Assembly: GCA_033239005.1 (NCBI GenBank)
Contig: BSQZ01000005.1
Location: forward strand, 9,239,001 to 9,303,000
From: Lamellibrachia satsuma
Taxonomy: Eukaryota > Annelida > Polychaeta > Sabellida > Siboglinidae
Direction: 5' to 3'
DNA length: 64,000 nucleotides
The notes beneath the pieces were generated by a model. The model was not told where the DNA came from, did not search any database, and saw only the letters and a program-made list of their open reading frames with translations. Of this stretch, positions 1-11,785 are shown piece by piece. Position 1 is the first letter of the stretch. Every line of letters starts with the position of its first letter. The translations under genes were made by a program, and so were the position numbers.

Positions 1-1017
1 GGATCATAGATGTAGGATAACAAATGTTTGTATGGATGCTATGAATGGATCAATAATATGTTGCTATATTTTAATAGTTTACACTGAGAACTGCGTAGAC
101 GATACACAGCATGTTTATTGTTATCCTTTTGCTAACCAAAATTGCCAACCAGACCCACGTGCATTATGTAAACATAAAAAGTGTTCTCTGTTGAGTCTGG
201 AATAATGTTCGTGAATAACATGCTTTCATTAATTCGTGGATATGATTGTAATTTGGCTAAATCCGCATATGTAACCTAATACGGTTATAACGAACCACAT
301 CTTCGGTCTTCGTTATTGTGTCATAACAAGACAGTATTAGCTAAGAAAAAAACATACCAATGTTTGACCGGCAGTCGCGATCACGACCTGACCTAGATTA
401 AATTTAGAACAACCAAGTGTTCAAACTTAGTGCCAAGTGACAATGGGTTGCTTCTTATGACATGTATTATCGCTCAAACGTGTCGCCCTACATGTAAGCT
501 GTCCCATTCCGAATGATTCGTCCGCACTGGTGCGTGGTTACAGTCGAGTTTACCTGAGTGAATACCTGCGGAACGGGGTACCGTTATTACCTACCGTTAT
601 TACCTTCGTGAATGCTCACCTGTCCGGGATCAGTTATTAGTTGCCATACCGGTTGGATAAATACTTTTAAATGTATTGCAGATTTTTTTTTATTACAAAA
701 AGCGGGACATTTCGCCCGAAAACGGGAAAAGGGGACCATGGCGGAATAGTGGTATCCCCCTGAAAGCGGTGATGTTGACTCCTATGTATGTGACACTTGT
801 GACTTTTGCATTTTACAGTTTACACAATTATTTCTAGGAACATGTAGTGTCAGTGCTGGTTGTACGTATGATGGTAAGTCCAGACGATAATTGTATTGCT
901 GTGTATAGAATTTGTGCATTTACAATATTTTCCGTACAATCAGCCACTATAATGATGTGCGAGCGTCATATTAACAATCTAGTGCTTTCTTTGTTTTGTT
1001 GACGTCAATTAAACCAG
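1..1017. other. No supported gene; possible short exon near 811-871
   Basis: I see no recognisable protein or RNA gene. A pyrimidine-rich stretch ending in AG before 837 is followed by a short open segment and a GGTAAGTCC donor-like site near 870. Its only open phase does not join the exon at 1018, so I do not include it in a gene model. Confidence 0.3.
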
Positions 1018-1438
1018 GCCCATCAGTTATATTTGAATCCAATTCATAAATATCTAGACGGCAGCACCTGGACCTTACAAATTAAAACTATAAGCGCTAA
1101 AACCTTGGAACAAGCCCAGTTGAGTGTGCTGCCACCTATCGTAACGTACATAGAGGAATTCTGTCAGCGTTTGGACAAGTCAATTCCACAGCAGGTAAAT
1201 AGGGGTGATCATTTAAACTGTCCTTGTTACCTGAATGCTCATTCAATGTGTATTTGTTATGTACCTTTAGTTCATATTTTGTTATCTCTATCCTCTGAAT
1301 TTCAACTGTACGGCGACTCACGACAACAAATTATTTAGAGAAGATACACAAAATGAGATAATTCGCGAAGGCTTAGTACCCCTGATGGTAGCAATGAAAC
1401 AAGCTACAGCGATTCCGGTTGACGATGCGCACCTGTGA
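1018..1438 (+). CDS. Unidentified gene, probable last two exons (partial)
   Basis: Exon a is 1018-1194 (59 codons), with an acceptor ending ...AAACCAG and donor CAG|GTAAAT in phase 0. Exon b is 1271-1438, with acceptor CCTTTAG, also phase 0, ending in TGA. The encoded sequence is non-repetitive and protein-like: exon a contains KYLDGSTWTLQ and YIEEFCQRLDK, exon b contains NEIIREGLVPLMVAMKQA and ends DDAHL. The first residues of exon b are hydrophobic and could be intron if another acceptor is used. I do not recognise the family. Upstream exons must lie before the window or in 1-1017. The stop is only 34 bp before the start codon of the Ly6-like gene, which is unusually tight for separate animal genes. 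Confidence 0.4.
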
Positions 1439-1472
1439 AAAGCATCTGGGTCAACTGTAAAGGTGCACAAAT

Positions 1473-4400
1473 ATGGAGCGACTATTTTTGTTTTTAATTT
1501 CCCTTCTGGCGTTTATTTCAACAGGTAAATTTTAATAAAGTTCGTATGTTTAATCATTAATGTTATGACTGTCAATCAACGAGTAAGTTTTAACAAAGTT
1601 CATTTGTTATTATTGTGACTGTCAATCGGCTCGGCTGTCCATCGATTTAGCTGTCCGTCAAGTTGATAACTTTTGTAAAGGGGAAAAAACAGTCATTTAT
1701 TAGTAAAACTAAAACAGGGAGGTGCTACACTATGTCAGATATGTATCTTTATTTTATCTTGTGTATACCTATAACGCGTAGCCATAGAAAAAGCGTTCAC
1801 CAAATCCCCAGAAAACCCCGCTTGATTAGTTATCGTGATTTTTTTCCGTGCTTTAACCACAAGAACGTACAAGGAACAGCTGTGTTTGTACATCAAGTGC
1901 ATTATTATGTTTATTGATGTACATTTATGCATGCACGCACGCATACCCCCCACACACATTGATTTCAAGTTATATATTTATAATGACACCTACCCCATTA
2001 TGACAGCATGCAACATTATTTTTCCAACTATGTTTTCAGATGGAACTTATCAGGGTAGAGGCAAAGAAAATGCTGTCTTGAGTTGGGAAGTCCAGCTCTA
2101 AGCCACCACAAATTAGCCATATTAGAAGCAACCACTGCATGGTTTACAATGTTCTGCAAACCACATAATTTTCCCCCATGTTCTATTCTGTATAGACTAG
2201 TGTACTGTTGGTTGCAGTTTGCTCCCTGGAGTGTTATGCCTGCATAGACCAGGACAGCAACAAGGAGAAGTGTATCAAGACAGTGAAGCAATGTGAGGAG
2301 GAATACGACTCCTGTGTTTCAACCATCCGGTGGGCAAGTGTGTACAAACATTTCTATTCTGTTCAGGTGTCGGTGGATAACAATTGACAGGGTGTTACCC
2401 AAGTTTGTGTTTCATGGATGAAGCTGATCGAACAATATACTTCTTTCAACTTTAGAATCAAGTTTCCCCTGTGTCACAGCAGTGGGTTTTTTTTGGTGCT
2501 GTTATTAAATTTTGTTATAAGATTATTAGATAAATAGCAGTATTTTTTATGTGTAAAATACCTTTTGTTGGTTTGTGCCAAAAACAATATGTTGTGTTTC
2601 ATGATGCATAGAATATATGGGATCTCCTCCAAAATAACACAATTTCCCAGTATCAGTGATAAGTTCTACCTATGTGTGAATAAGGTAATCTAAAATTCTT
2701 GGCTCCCAGTCCTGAATGTGGAACCATATGTGAATAATCACAAGAAAATTTCAATAAAATCATAGATAACTGTGGACCTGCTTAGACATTCCATACACCA
2801 ATAAAAACCAGGGATAAATTTGTTTTGCTTAAAATTGCATCCTCAACTGATTTAGCCTATCGCGAATCTGGTTCGTTGATATCTAATATGTAGTGTGTGA
2901 ATACTTTGTGAAAAGTAATATCTGCAGTCAGTTTAATTAAAAAGTGCGTATTTTTGTTCGAATCATTGAAATAATTGACTTTAGTCGCTATATCTGGTAA
3001 GGCTCAAAATAGTGGATATCCAAAACGGTGAACGCTTCATAGGGTCAATGCTGATCATAGGCGTGACTTCCATCTTTTAGGAGGCACCTCTAAGTGAAAA
3101 ATAAAAAAATGTAATTCCAATAAATTTGATTATTTTCAACATGTTTAAATGCATGTGCTTTTATTGCAATAAACAGTTGCAAATACCCATGGCGTGTGGT
3201 TTCGTGCAGTTCCCCCGTACTGGACGCCGGTCGGAGATCGTATCTATTACATCTCAAAGGACTGCAACACGATGAAGAAGTGTCGCGAGGAGAAGATTAA
3301 CCTCGGACTGAAATGTAAACGCGACTGGTACAATGACTGGGAGTGTATTGAGTGCTGCGCTGGGGACCTCTGCAACTACTACGTCACGGTTAGTTGTTGT
3401 TGCATTCATTTGTTTAGTTGTTGTTGCACTCATCTGTCTTTTTTGGTTTTTGCTACATTTGTCTTGGTTAGTTGTTCTCACATTGGTTTTTGTGGGTTGT
3501 TGCACTCATCTGTTTTGTTTAGTTGTTGTTACATCTGTTTTGGTTAGTTGTTGTCACACTGATTTCCATTTTTATGGGTTGTTGATGCACTGATCTGTCT
3601 GTTAGTTGTTGTCACTCATCTTGGTCTTTGTTAGTTGTTGTCAAAATCATCTGTCTTTGTTAGTTGTTGTCACACTCATCTCAATCAATCATGTATATTT
3701 ATATAGCGACCTTTCCTGTCTTAACTGCTCAAGGGCCCATTCTCAAAGTTCACTAATTAAATTAAAAACAATTCCTTAAATAATAAAAAAAAACATACAA
3801 CTTCCCGATGCAGATGTATGTCACAGCTGCTTTGGTGAGCTGTCACTGAGTTTTAAGAAGTTCATAGCCATTCAGAGCCTAACCTCAGCGATGCACCTCT
3901 CCGTAGTGTCAGGCACTGACTGGGGTGATCCAGGGTTAAAGGTGAGCAGCAGTTGGCTGTCATCTGCATACAGGTGACACTCAATGTCATGCCATCTCAT
4001 GATATCCCCCAGTGGTAGGGTGTAAACACAACAAAGTATATAGGCCTCAGCACAGTACTCCAAAGATCAGACCCTGACATCTGGATGATGTCCTCTGGAT
4101 GACAGCTGATTGCTTCCTGTTGGTGAGGACTGACTTGAACCAAGAGAGTGCTGTCCCTGTGATGCTCAAGTCTAGTCTGCAAACTGGAGAGGAGTACTGA
4201 GTGGTCCACCATATCAAACGCCGCAGACAGGTCGAGTAGCACAAGGAGGGAATATTTCTTCTTATTCATGGCACGAAGCGCATCACTGATACCGAGGAGC
4301 GCCATTTCAGTACTGTGGTGTTTCTTGTAGGCTGACTGGTAAACCTCATGCAAGCCATGTTCAGACATATTGTTGTTCAGTCAACTTGCTGTTGCATGTT

Positions 4401-6262
4401 CTACCAGTTTGGAAGCGAATAACAGATTCGACACAGGTCTTTAGTTGCTCTGGATCAAGATTATTCTTTTTCAACAGCCGAGTGACCAACACCTCCTTCA
4501 GTGAGTTGGATACATTCCCTGGTGACATGGACCTATTTACAATCTGAATCAGTGCCGGCAACGAAACATCTAGATTGTCTTTCAGAAGCCAAGTCGGAAG
4601 TGGATCTAAACTGCATTACTTTGATGGAGACTGTATGACCAAATTCCTGATCTCAGCTTCTGAGACAGGAGTGAATTTTTACAAGCTGGGAGTGACAATG
4701 TCAACATCCGGTGAAGCCTCTTGAGGTAAGTGTTGATGGTGATCTCATACATGCGACAAGTGATCTTGTGTGTGAAGAACTCGCAAGCCTGTCTGCTATC
4801 TCCACAGGAGTGTCATAGCTGGGGAGGATGCTTGGAGTGCTGCGTCAGCCAATCAATGATCTTGAAGACACCTTTGGGCCAGTTCGTTCCGTTTGTCCCT
4901 GTAAATCTGCAGATGCACTGTAAGTCTGGTTTCCTGGCACTTTCTCTCTGCTTTCGTGCAAATCCTCTTTGCCTTCAGGATGTCTGAAGTGTATCAAGCT
5001 GGCTGGGGTCGTATAGCCACCATGCGTTTTGGGCTGGATTGTGCTTGTCGGGGAGTTCTGCCAGAACAGTTTTGTACTGCTGAACCAACCCATCGAGCGA
5101 GAGGATATATGTCAAATGTAGGATTGACTCTTTTGTATCTTACTGGAATGTGTAAGTGTTGATTTGCCTGTATTTTCTGTATGTGACCACCTTCTCCTGC
5201 TGCTTAGGCTTGTTCACTGGTAGGTAGAAATGAACAGGGAAATGATCGCATATGTCAGGAAGGGCATCAGTCACAGCCTCTTCAGATGATCTCGTGAGAA
5301 TGAGGTCACGCGTATGACCACGTCTGTGGCTGATGGCGTGGCTGATGACACATGCTGAGTCAGATTGTAGGAGTTTGTCATTTTCACCACCATATCCTGT
5401 ATGCCTAAGGACGTGGCGGAAGCTGTCGGACATAGGTCACCAATGGTGACCTGGTCCCTGTCTCCTGGTCTCTGTCAGAAAAAGCACATCAAGATCATAA
5501 TCAATGGTATAATCCAGAAGTGCTGTGATCTTGTTCTTGACTGATTTTGCATTTAGAAGGCCAGCAGATAGCTTGAAGGAATCAGTGTTTGTGTCATTAG
5601 CTCCGTTTGATGTGTCGATCTTCACTGCAATTAGATTTTTAATACAGACCTTAGACTTGACCCTAAATGATGGCGTTGGTGAGGGTTAATCAACACAGCA
5701 ATAGGTCTTTACTTTGACCTGCCAGTCCTACAACCCCTGCGAGGCTGACCATTGTTCAAGTGGTGCAACACCATTGTCCAGTGCATAGTAAAATCAGGTC
5801 ACAATGGAACATCCAATATGTAGTAGTTCAGTCCTACTGTACGTGATCATACTGGGAAGAATGGCTGTGCTAATTTTAACATGGCTGTTGTAGTTTCCGT
5901 CACAGCTGATCGACCATATTTACATACTGTGCACGAAACCTAACTAACTCTACGCACTTTGATCATGTCAATTGAATGCATTTTTTATGTTATTATCATT
6001 TATTTACAATGTTTACTGGCATGTGTTCAGTGCAGAGTAAAATAATTAAACAACCAAATTAACATAATAACTTGTTATTATTACTGCTTTTTTGTATGAT
6101 AAATTCTTACAATTGTATTAAATTCATAATTTATATGCTTTCAGTAATGACTGACGCCTGTTACTGTTGTCATTTCAGCTTGGAGCTGGATCTGTGAAGT
6201 CAAGTTTTGTGGTCATTTCAAGTGGGATATTGTGTGCAATAATGTTGTGGTGGAGCCGGTGA
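1473..6262 (+). CDS. Ly6/uPAR-type three-finger GPI-anchored surface protein
   Basis: Four exons: 1473-1524, 2218-2337, 3177-3388 and 6179-6262, all GT-AG and phase-consistent, giving 155 aa. Residues 1-18 are a signal peptide (MERLFLFLISLLAFISTG). The LU domain, about 21-126, has 12 cysteines, starts LECYAC, and ends with the family signature CCAGDLCN. The last exon gives a short polar spacer, a hydrophobic segment (FVVISSGILCAIMLWW) and a stop two residues later, the pattern of a GPI-attachment signal. Ly6 proteins are extracellular ligand-binding or modulatory domains; the partner here cannot be inferred. Two cysteines beyond the usual ten suggest an extra disulphide. Intron 3 (2.8 kb) holds a minisatellite and an antisense LINE. 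The start follows the stop of the preceding gene by 34 bp. Confidence 0.82.
2836..3092 (+). mobile_element. MITE family A (CCTCCTCAATT-ended), copy in Ly6 intron 2
   Basis: This AT-rich segment starts GCATCCTCAACTGATTTAGC and ends TTAGGAGGCACCTCT, so its ends are rough inverted repeats. Inside are family landmarks shared with copies near 16932, 27147 and 36487: CGAATCTGGTTC, then AAAAGTAATAT, then a GGTTTAATTAAAA-like motif. There is no coding capacity. I infer a non-autonomous DNA transposon; no target duplication was resolved. Confidence 0.55.
3389..3682 (+). repeat. Degenerate minisatellite starting at the Ly6 exon 3 splice donor
   Basis: About ten diverged units of roughly 27-33 bp carry TTAGTTGTTGT followed by CACTCATCTGTCTTT-like sequence. 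The first unit begins exactly at the 5' splice site (ACG|GTTAGTTGTTG), so later units repeat a GTTAGTTG donor-like motif. The open frames across it are repeat artefacts. Confidence 0.8.
3685..5645 (-). mobile_element. Decayed non-LTR retrotransposon (CR1/L2-like LINE)
   Basis: Reading the minus strand from high to low coordinates gives fragments in the right order. First is an endonuclease piece (LLNAKSVKNK and DLDVLFLTET, 5437-5625), then endonuclease C-terminal sequence (5140-5433), then reverse transcriptase pieces with SAYKKHHSTEMALL and VLLDLSAAFDMVDHS (about 4190-4340) and the catalytic-box remnant CHLYADDSQLL (about 3950). The 3' end carries GTCGCTATATAAATA near 3695-3710, a known tail type of this LINE group. 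Frameshifts and stops are many, so it is dead. It lies antisense in Ly6 intron 3. Confidence 0.85.
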
Positions 6263-7535
6263 TTGACCGCCTCCGGGAATCATCTGACCGACTGCCAACA
6301 AACATTACATCTTGAGGTTCTGCAGAAATCCTTCTACAGACTGGTCATATCATAAATGATATGATTCACAATTAATTGGTTCAAGATAAATTAACATATC
6401 TGGTGGGTGATTGGCCAACGTCCATTTGAAGAAATGCAGATAGGTGGTTACTTTAATGACTGGTTGGCAGGGAGTGAATTATAGTATTGGCTTCATGCTG
6501 GCTTCTTCAGTAAAATAAGCGAGATATTCGGGAGAGAGTTTGGAGATGATTTTCAATTTGCTGAGGTCTTCCAATGTTAAGTGTACCTCACATTCCTGTT
6601 GAATCAGTTCCTTGGTGCACTGATAAAGTATACACCGCAATCATGTGTTTCTAAACCTTGTGGAGTGGGATATGGGTGGGTAAACTCACTGTACAGTTTG
6701 GAACCATTTTTATAGATGATTAGATAAAGCATTGTGGCATGGGTAGGGCTGCATAATTTTTTGAAAAAATGTTACATATTTTTTATTCTCTTATATTGGA
6801 AATACATATTAAAGTGGTTTAATTACTTGCTTATAATGTTTAATAGCGTTTGTACATGTAGGTGATGATAGGAGAGGCTGTTGGTGTGAGTGACTTCTCT
6901 GTATCGATAAACAGATAATAATATAAAATAATAATAATTAATTCACCCAAAATCAAAAGAGCACATGATCATTACTGCAGAATACTTCTCACAAACCTGG
7001 TCATTTAAATCTATAAGTTATAGTTTATAAGGTTATATGCAATATTTTATTTGTATCTAAAGAAATGGAACTTGTTAGACTGCTTACTTGTCAACCTACT
7101 GTTGAATACATATTTAATGTGCCACATCATAGCCCATAGATTAATGTTGTTTTGTCTTAATACGGATGCAAAATTAGTGAACTGTTGGTGTATTGTCTAT
7201 GTTTTATATAATAAAATTATGATCAAACCTGTCTTAAGCGACCACATTGTCAAAATTAATTTTAAAGACTGTTTGTTTCTGCACGATATTATCAAGATGT
7301 TGAGAAATTTACTCTACATAATTCGTTCACAAAACAACAACTTTTTATAACAGAGATTATCCTCTAATTCCATTCATCATCATATTTTATGGTAAGGTTT
7401 CTTTGGTTGAATTATTTATTAAACTGACCAGTTTCATGTTTGTATTACTAGCAGAATGTCTGAGAATGCACTCAGTAGGAAACATTTAATACTACATTGG
7501 GGAATTTGACACTGAGAAGTGAAATTGAGCACAGC
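6263..7535. other. Ly6 3' UTR and AT-rich intergenic DNA
   Basis: No coding exon, RNA gene or clear repeat was recognised. The beginning is presumably the 3' UTR of the Ly6-like gene. I could not choose a polyadenylation site with confidence. The frame at 7051-7350 is AT-rich and shows no domain. Confidence 0.4.
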
Positions 7536-7745
7536 CTTTAAAGGTTCCTCCTCAATTTGATTTTTTTGCTTTTCTTGTTTCAGAATAAAAAATTGGAACC
7601 TATCTAGTATCGACTATGATATGTTAACTTGTTTGTATAAATATATTGTTTAGCTTTGGTAAAATCTTCAGACTAACATTTCAATTATGGATTTGTTGGG
7701 AAAATGGCAAAAGTGGTATGGCTCTATATACTATGGCATAGAGCT
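7536..7745 (-). mobile_element. MITE family A, partial copy
   Basis: It begins TTTAAAGGTTCCTCCTCAAT, followed by a TTTTTTGCTTTTCTTGTTTC stretch. The same order is seen in the copy at 33231 (CCTCCTCAATTTG then TTTTTTGCTCATCTC). This is the family's right end on the reverse strand. The far end fades near 7745. Confidence 0.55.
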
Positions 7746-10700
7746 TTTCACACTTATGTAAGTTAAGTTACTCGGTCTAACAAAGCCAAGTCAGTTCTTT
7801 CGATTGTACTCACTTTATTAAACTGTATTATTATATTACTCTTCACAAACTACAAATTTTGGACATCAACGAACATAATTTGTGATGGGCTAAATGAATT
7901 AAGCAGGGAGATTTAATCCTACATCACTAGGTCAGGAGATCCACACTAACAAGCCAGATTGAACGTCCTCTATAAAGTTGAAAAAATCATCAATACCATC
8001 CTCACACCTTAGAAAACCATTGTTGGGATGCCACAAAATATACACAAACAAAACACCACTGGTCATCTACAAGCATTTTATTTATGTTGTAAAACATCCA
8101 TTTATTATGCATCAAGCAATCAAATACATTGACACTTCCAAACTCACATTAGATCACAGTATCTTTCATGATTGGTTTCATTTCTTACTGGCCTTCATCT
8201 GGAGAAATACATACCACAGAACCAGGTTTAATTTGTACCTTGGCTGCAGATGTGTATATATATTATGTCCGATATATACAATAAATAGATTTTTAATATC
8301 CATCACTTCATTATCTTCATTTGGCCCCATCCGGTACACAGTATAATCCTTGGAGGACAGTTACAAACAAATGTTAATACCGATACCAATACAGTGGATT
8401 TACATGTCAAAGTGCTCCAAAATAGGCAACGACTTAGCTTCAAAGCACTCTGATTGTGCATTTCTGACAGTGTGATAATCTAGTAAACACATCAGTTTTT
8501 TTAACTGCAGAATCTAAATGTGTGGTGCATTTTAAAATACCAAAACTAAATTTATGAGACTCCATGTTGCAAATTAATGGAATGTCTCAAACTGGTTAGA
8601 ATCCATGGTTCCTCTTCCAAAGTTATCTAATTTTCTACAAAGCAGCTACACCATCGTATCTTGTACGCAGATGGGATTAAACTTCTTGAAAAATCATTAA
8701 AACATATACATTTGCTTCTCCAATTAAATTACTAAACTATGTCATACATACTGGGGCAACAATTGTAAATCAACAACACATTTTAGAATGTTGACAACAT
8801 GTCGTTACTTTATCTCTAAGGTTGTCAAGTTTTAAATCCATATTTTTGAAATGATGTATTGTCTTATAAATCCATGTACCGTTTTACATTGGTTAATCAT
8901 TCCAAACAAACAAGTGTCGCCATCTACCAGGTTACAAAATATACCTGAAGTGAAATCGAAATTCGCTAGGCTTTGGAGGAAATCTGCCTATCATGAAAAG
9001 TAATTGTGCTTCGACTACTAAAAGTTGATCATTCGATTTTATACAAGAAAATATGTACTTTATCACAACTTTGTCCATTTGAAACAAATCCGTATAAAAA
9101 CGGGATGTGGCAGTATTTCTCCCAAAATTACAAAAATCCATATTGCATATGGGAATTCTGTACAAAGTTACACAATGTGGCAGGCTTTAATTTGTTATGC
9201 CACCACCACCAAACCTGGCCAGTTCCAAAATAATTATACATACCTCAAATATAGACTAAATTGTAATGAAGAACAGCTGTTACCATGACAACAGCAGCAT
9301 TACCATGGTAACAGCGGTGTTGCTTTGACAGTAGCTGCATATAAACCCCAGGTTGACGCTTCACAAAATATCTGTACATATTTAATATCACCACCCAATG
9401 AGACTCATCGAGGGGTATGCATGAAGGATGTTCTGTAAAATAAATTACGTTTTGCCAATTCACACAAATGCAGTCTAACACGCATGTGTTGCAATTATGG
9501 GGGATGTGAAATATTGTATGAAATACATTTTCAATTTAAAAAATCATGGGGCGACCTACATAAGCCAACACAACTTGCCCTTAAGTCGTAGCGTAGCGTT
9601 TCATTGGTTAATACAACAACTGGGACAAAGTTCTTTTCCACGCTGTTTCGGGTGGCTCAACCATAATAACAATATCACCACTGGTTGTCAACAAGGATGA
9701 CCCAAGTTGCGTTGTCTCCTTTCTGAGTTGGTATGAGGGACCATCTTACGCATCCAATATGCTCCAGGGATCGTGTCCATAGCCAGATTCTGCAATCCTG
9801 AACATAGAGCGTCGTTATTACTGTCTTTATTCCGACTGAAAATCCACAAACATACATTACATTAATGTTACATAACACACATAATAAAAATTACAATACA
9901 TAATAGATGCAACAGCAGTTCCAGATTTATAAAGTGTTGATATATAGAACGGCAGCAACAAATTCTTCCTGATTTAAGACAGCTTCTTAGTTACTAAATT
10001 TTATGAGCAGCAATTCACTTAACATCTACACAATTTCTTTACATCTATAGTTCGTAACACTTCTTTCTGTAGATAAAATAGTTATTTTTTGATATGTTAA
10101 TCTGGAATTTGATAATACTTAATAAGAGATAATTTGCAGAAAAACTGTTGCAAAGAAGTGTTTTGTTATTAAAATTTTGTTGGCCATGTATACAACGTAG
10201 CATTTTATCAATACAGTAGAATCTGTCTTGTGTGACCATCCCATCTGCACAGCCAAGGTGGTCTTCCAAGATAGGTAGGTAAAGCAATACAACATGTATA
10301 TTTATGATTGTATGTGTGAGATAAGATACAAATACATGGTGGCAATTTTGTGGACCAATATGTCTTTCTTGCGCTCGAATTTCAACTGTTGGCATATTCT
10401 GGACGCTCATAACAGGTCAAAATAACGTTGATGTGAATAGCTTATGTGGTCGTTGGTCACGTTTGCTACGTGGTTGCTCTTTCCAGGTAAATTATTGTTA
10501 GAAACAATTTATGCCTAAGAGCAATTTAAGCCCAAAACAGAGGTCGTCCAATACAGGTTCTATTAACAAAATTAAAATACCCTGTGGGTGGTAGGAATAT
10601 TGCGAAGGAACGTATATGGCCATCTGACGTAGATTATTTAACTCAGAACAGTAGGAGTTCGTAGTTACAAACAATCGATTGTTCCGAGGTACATGATCTA

Positions 10701-10790
10701 CATCAAATGTCCACATAACTTCCTTCGTACGGTACGAACACTTCATGAAACTGGCATTGCATGATTTTTAGGGCATTGACCTACTAAAAC
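7746..10790. other. Intergenic region with no supported gene
   Basis: The sequence is AT-rich with short unrelated open frames on both strands (for example 7978-8346, 10045-10410, 10498-10746). None shows a domain, codon bias or splice partners I can support. It lies 3' of the minus-strand B4GALT gene and may contain its 3' UTR. Confidence 0.4.
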
Positions 10791-10796
10791 TTGACT

Positions 10797-10975
10797 GAGT
10801 AGTGCAAGGAGTCACAGGGTAGTGCAAGGAGTCACAAGGCAGTGCAAGGAGCCATAAGTAGTGCAAGGAGTCACAAGGTAGTGCAAGGAGTCACAAGGCA
10901 GTGCAAGGAGTCACAAGGCAGTGCAAGAAGTCATAAGTAGTGCAAGGAGTCACAAGGCAGTGCAAGGAGTCATAA
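10797..10975 (+). repeat. 20-bp minisatellite (GTGCAAGGAGTCACAAGGCA)
   Basis: About nine tandem units of GTGCAAGGAGTCACAAGGCA occur with some 18-bp variants. It lies downstream of the B4GALT stop codon, in its 3' flank or UTR. Confidence 0.9.
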
Positions 10976-11785
10976 GCTTTCGCAGTGGCTGTCTTTTCTC
11001 CCGTGCAACTCAGTTAGTTTTGTATAAATTTAAACTTGACTTTCATTACATGCACAGAGTAAACAATCATACAATGGAATATCGTTTATCTGCACACTTT
11101 GGATTAACGTAGCATGTGGATCAACAAGTCACAGATTAATCAAGCCGATTACAGTGTGTTGAGATTTGCTCACAAAAAACATGCAGATTACTGATAAAAA
11201 CTGATTATCGAAGAACTGCACGTCACGTATTTACCCAACAATTCATAATTCAACTCACAAGACAGATTAACCTTCCCACATACATACCCCAATCTCAGAA
11301 TTCACCGAACTGTCAGGTCAGGGAATATAATACTGAAGAAACCTGAAAAAGTAAATACATCTATTGAAAGGAGCTTCCAGTAGCAAGAAGCAAATGTCCA
11401 CAAATGTTTTGGCTCACTTGACAAAATCATGCAAGACTTTTTCTCTTGAATGTGAAATACTCATTGTTTTAACAAAATAATTACCGTTATTACCAACTAC
11501 ATCCACTGACATGCACATTTTAAAATAAACTCACCAATGTAAAGGTAAGTAAAACAGAAGCCATGTTATGCATATAATACCTAGGAATTGTTGCAGCAAT
11601 CATAGTAACTTTCTACCATTTTGCAAACGAAGTGATTAATACGGATTTATGTTTTGGTTATCAATGTTCGACCATTTCATATGTGACATTTTATGAAAAG
11701 TAAACCATCCAAACAAAGACTTCCTCCAATTATCAGGCATGATTGCAAATTGCAAGTAAAGATACTTAACATGAATAAATAGGTG
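10976..11785. other. 3' flank of B4GALT, nothing recognised
   Basis: This stretch lies directly beyond the stop codon of the minus-strand B4GALT gene and is presumably 3' UTR followed by flank. No ORF with support and no repeat were seen. Confidence 0.35.

Noticed and set aside
8932..9288. Overlapping frames on both strands near 9.0-9.3 kb
   Set aside because: Frames under 90 codons on both strands with no domain, no start context and no splice partner.
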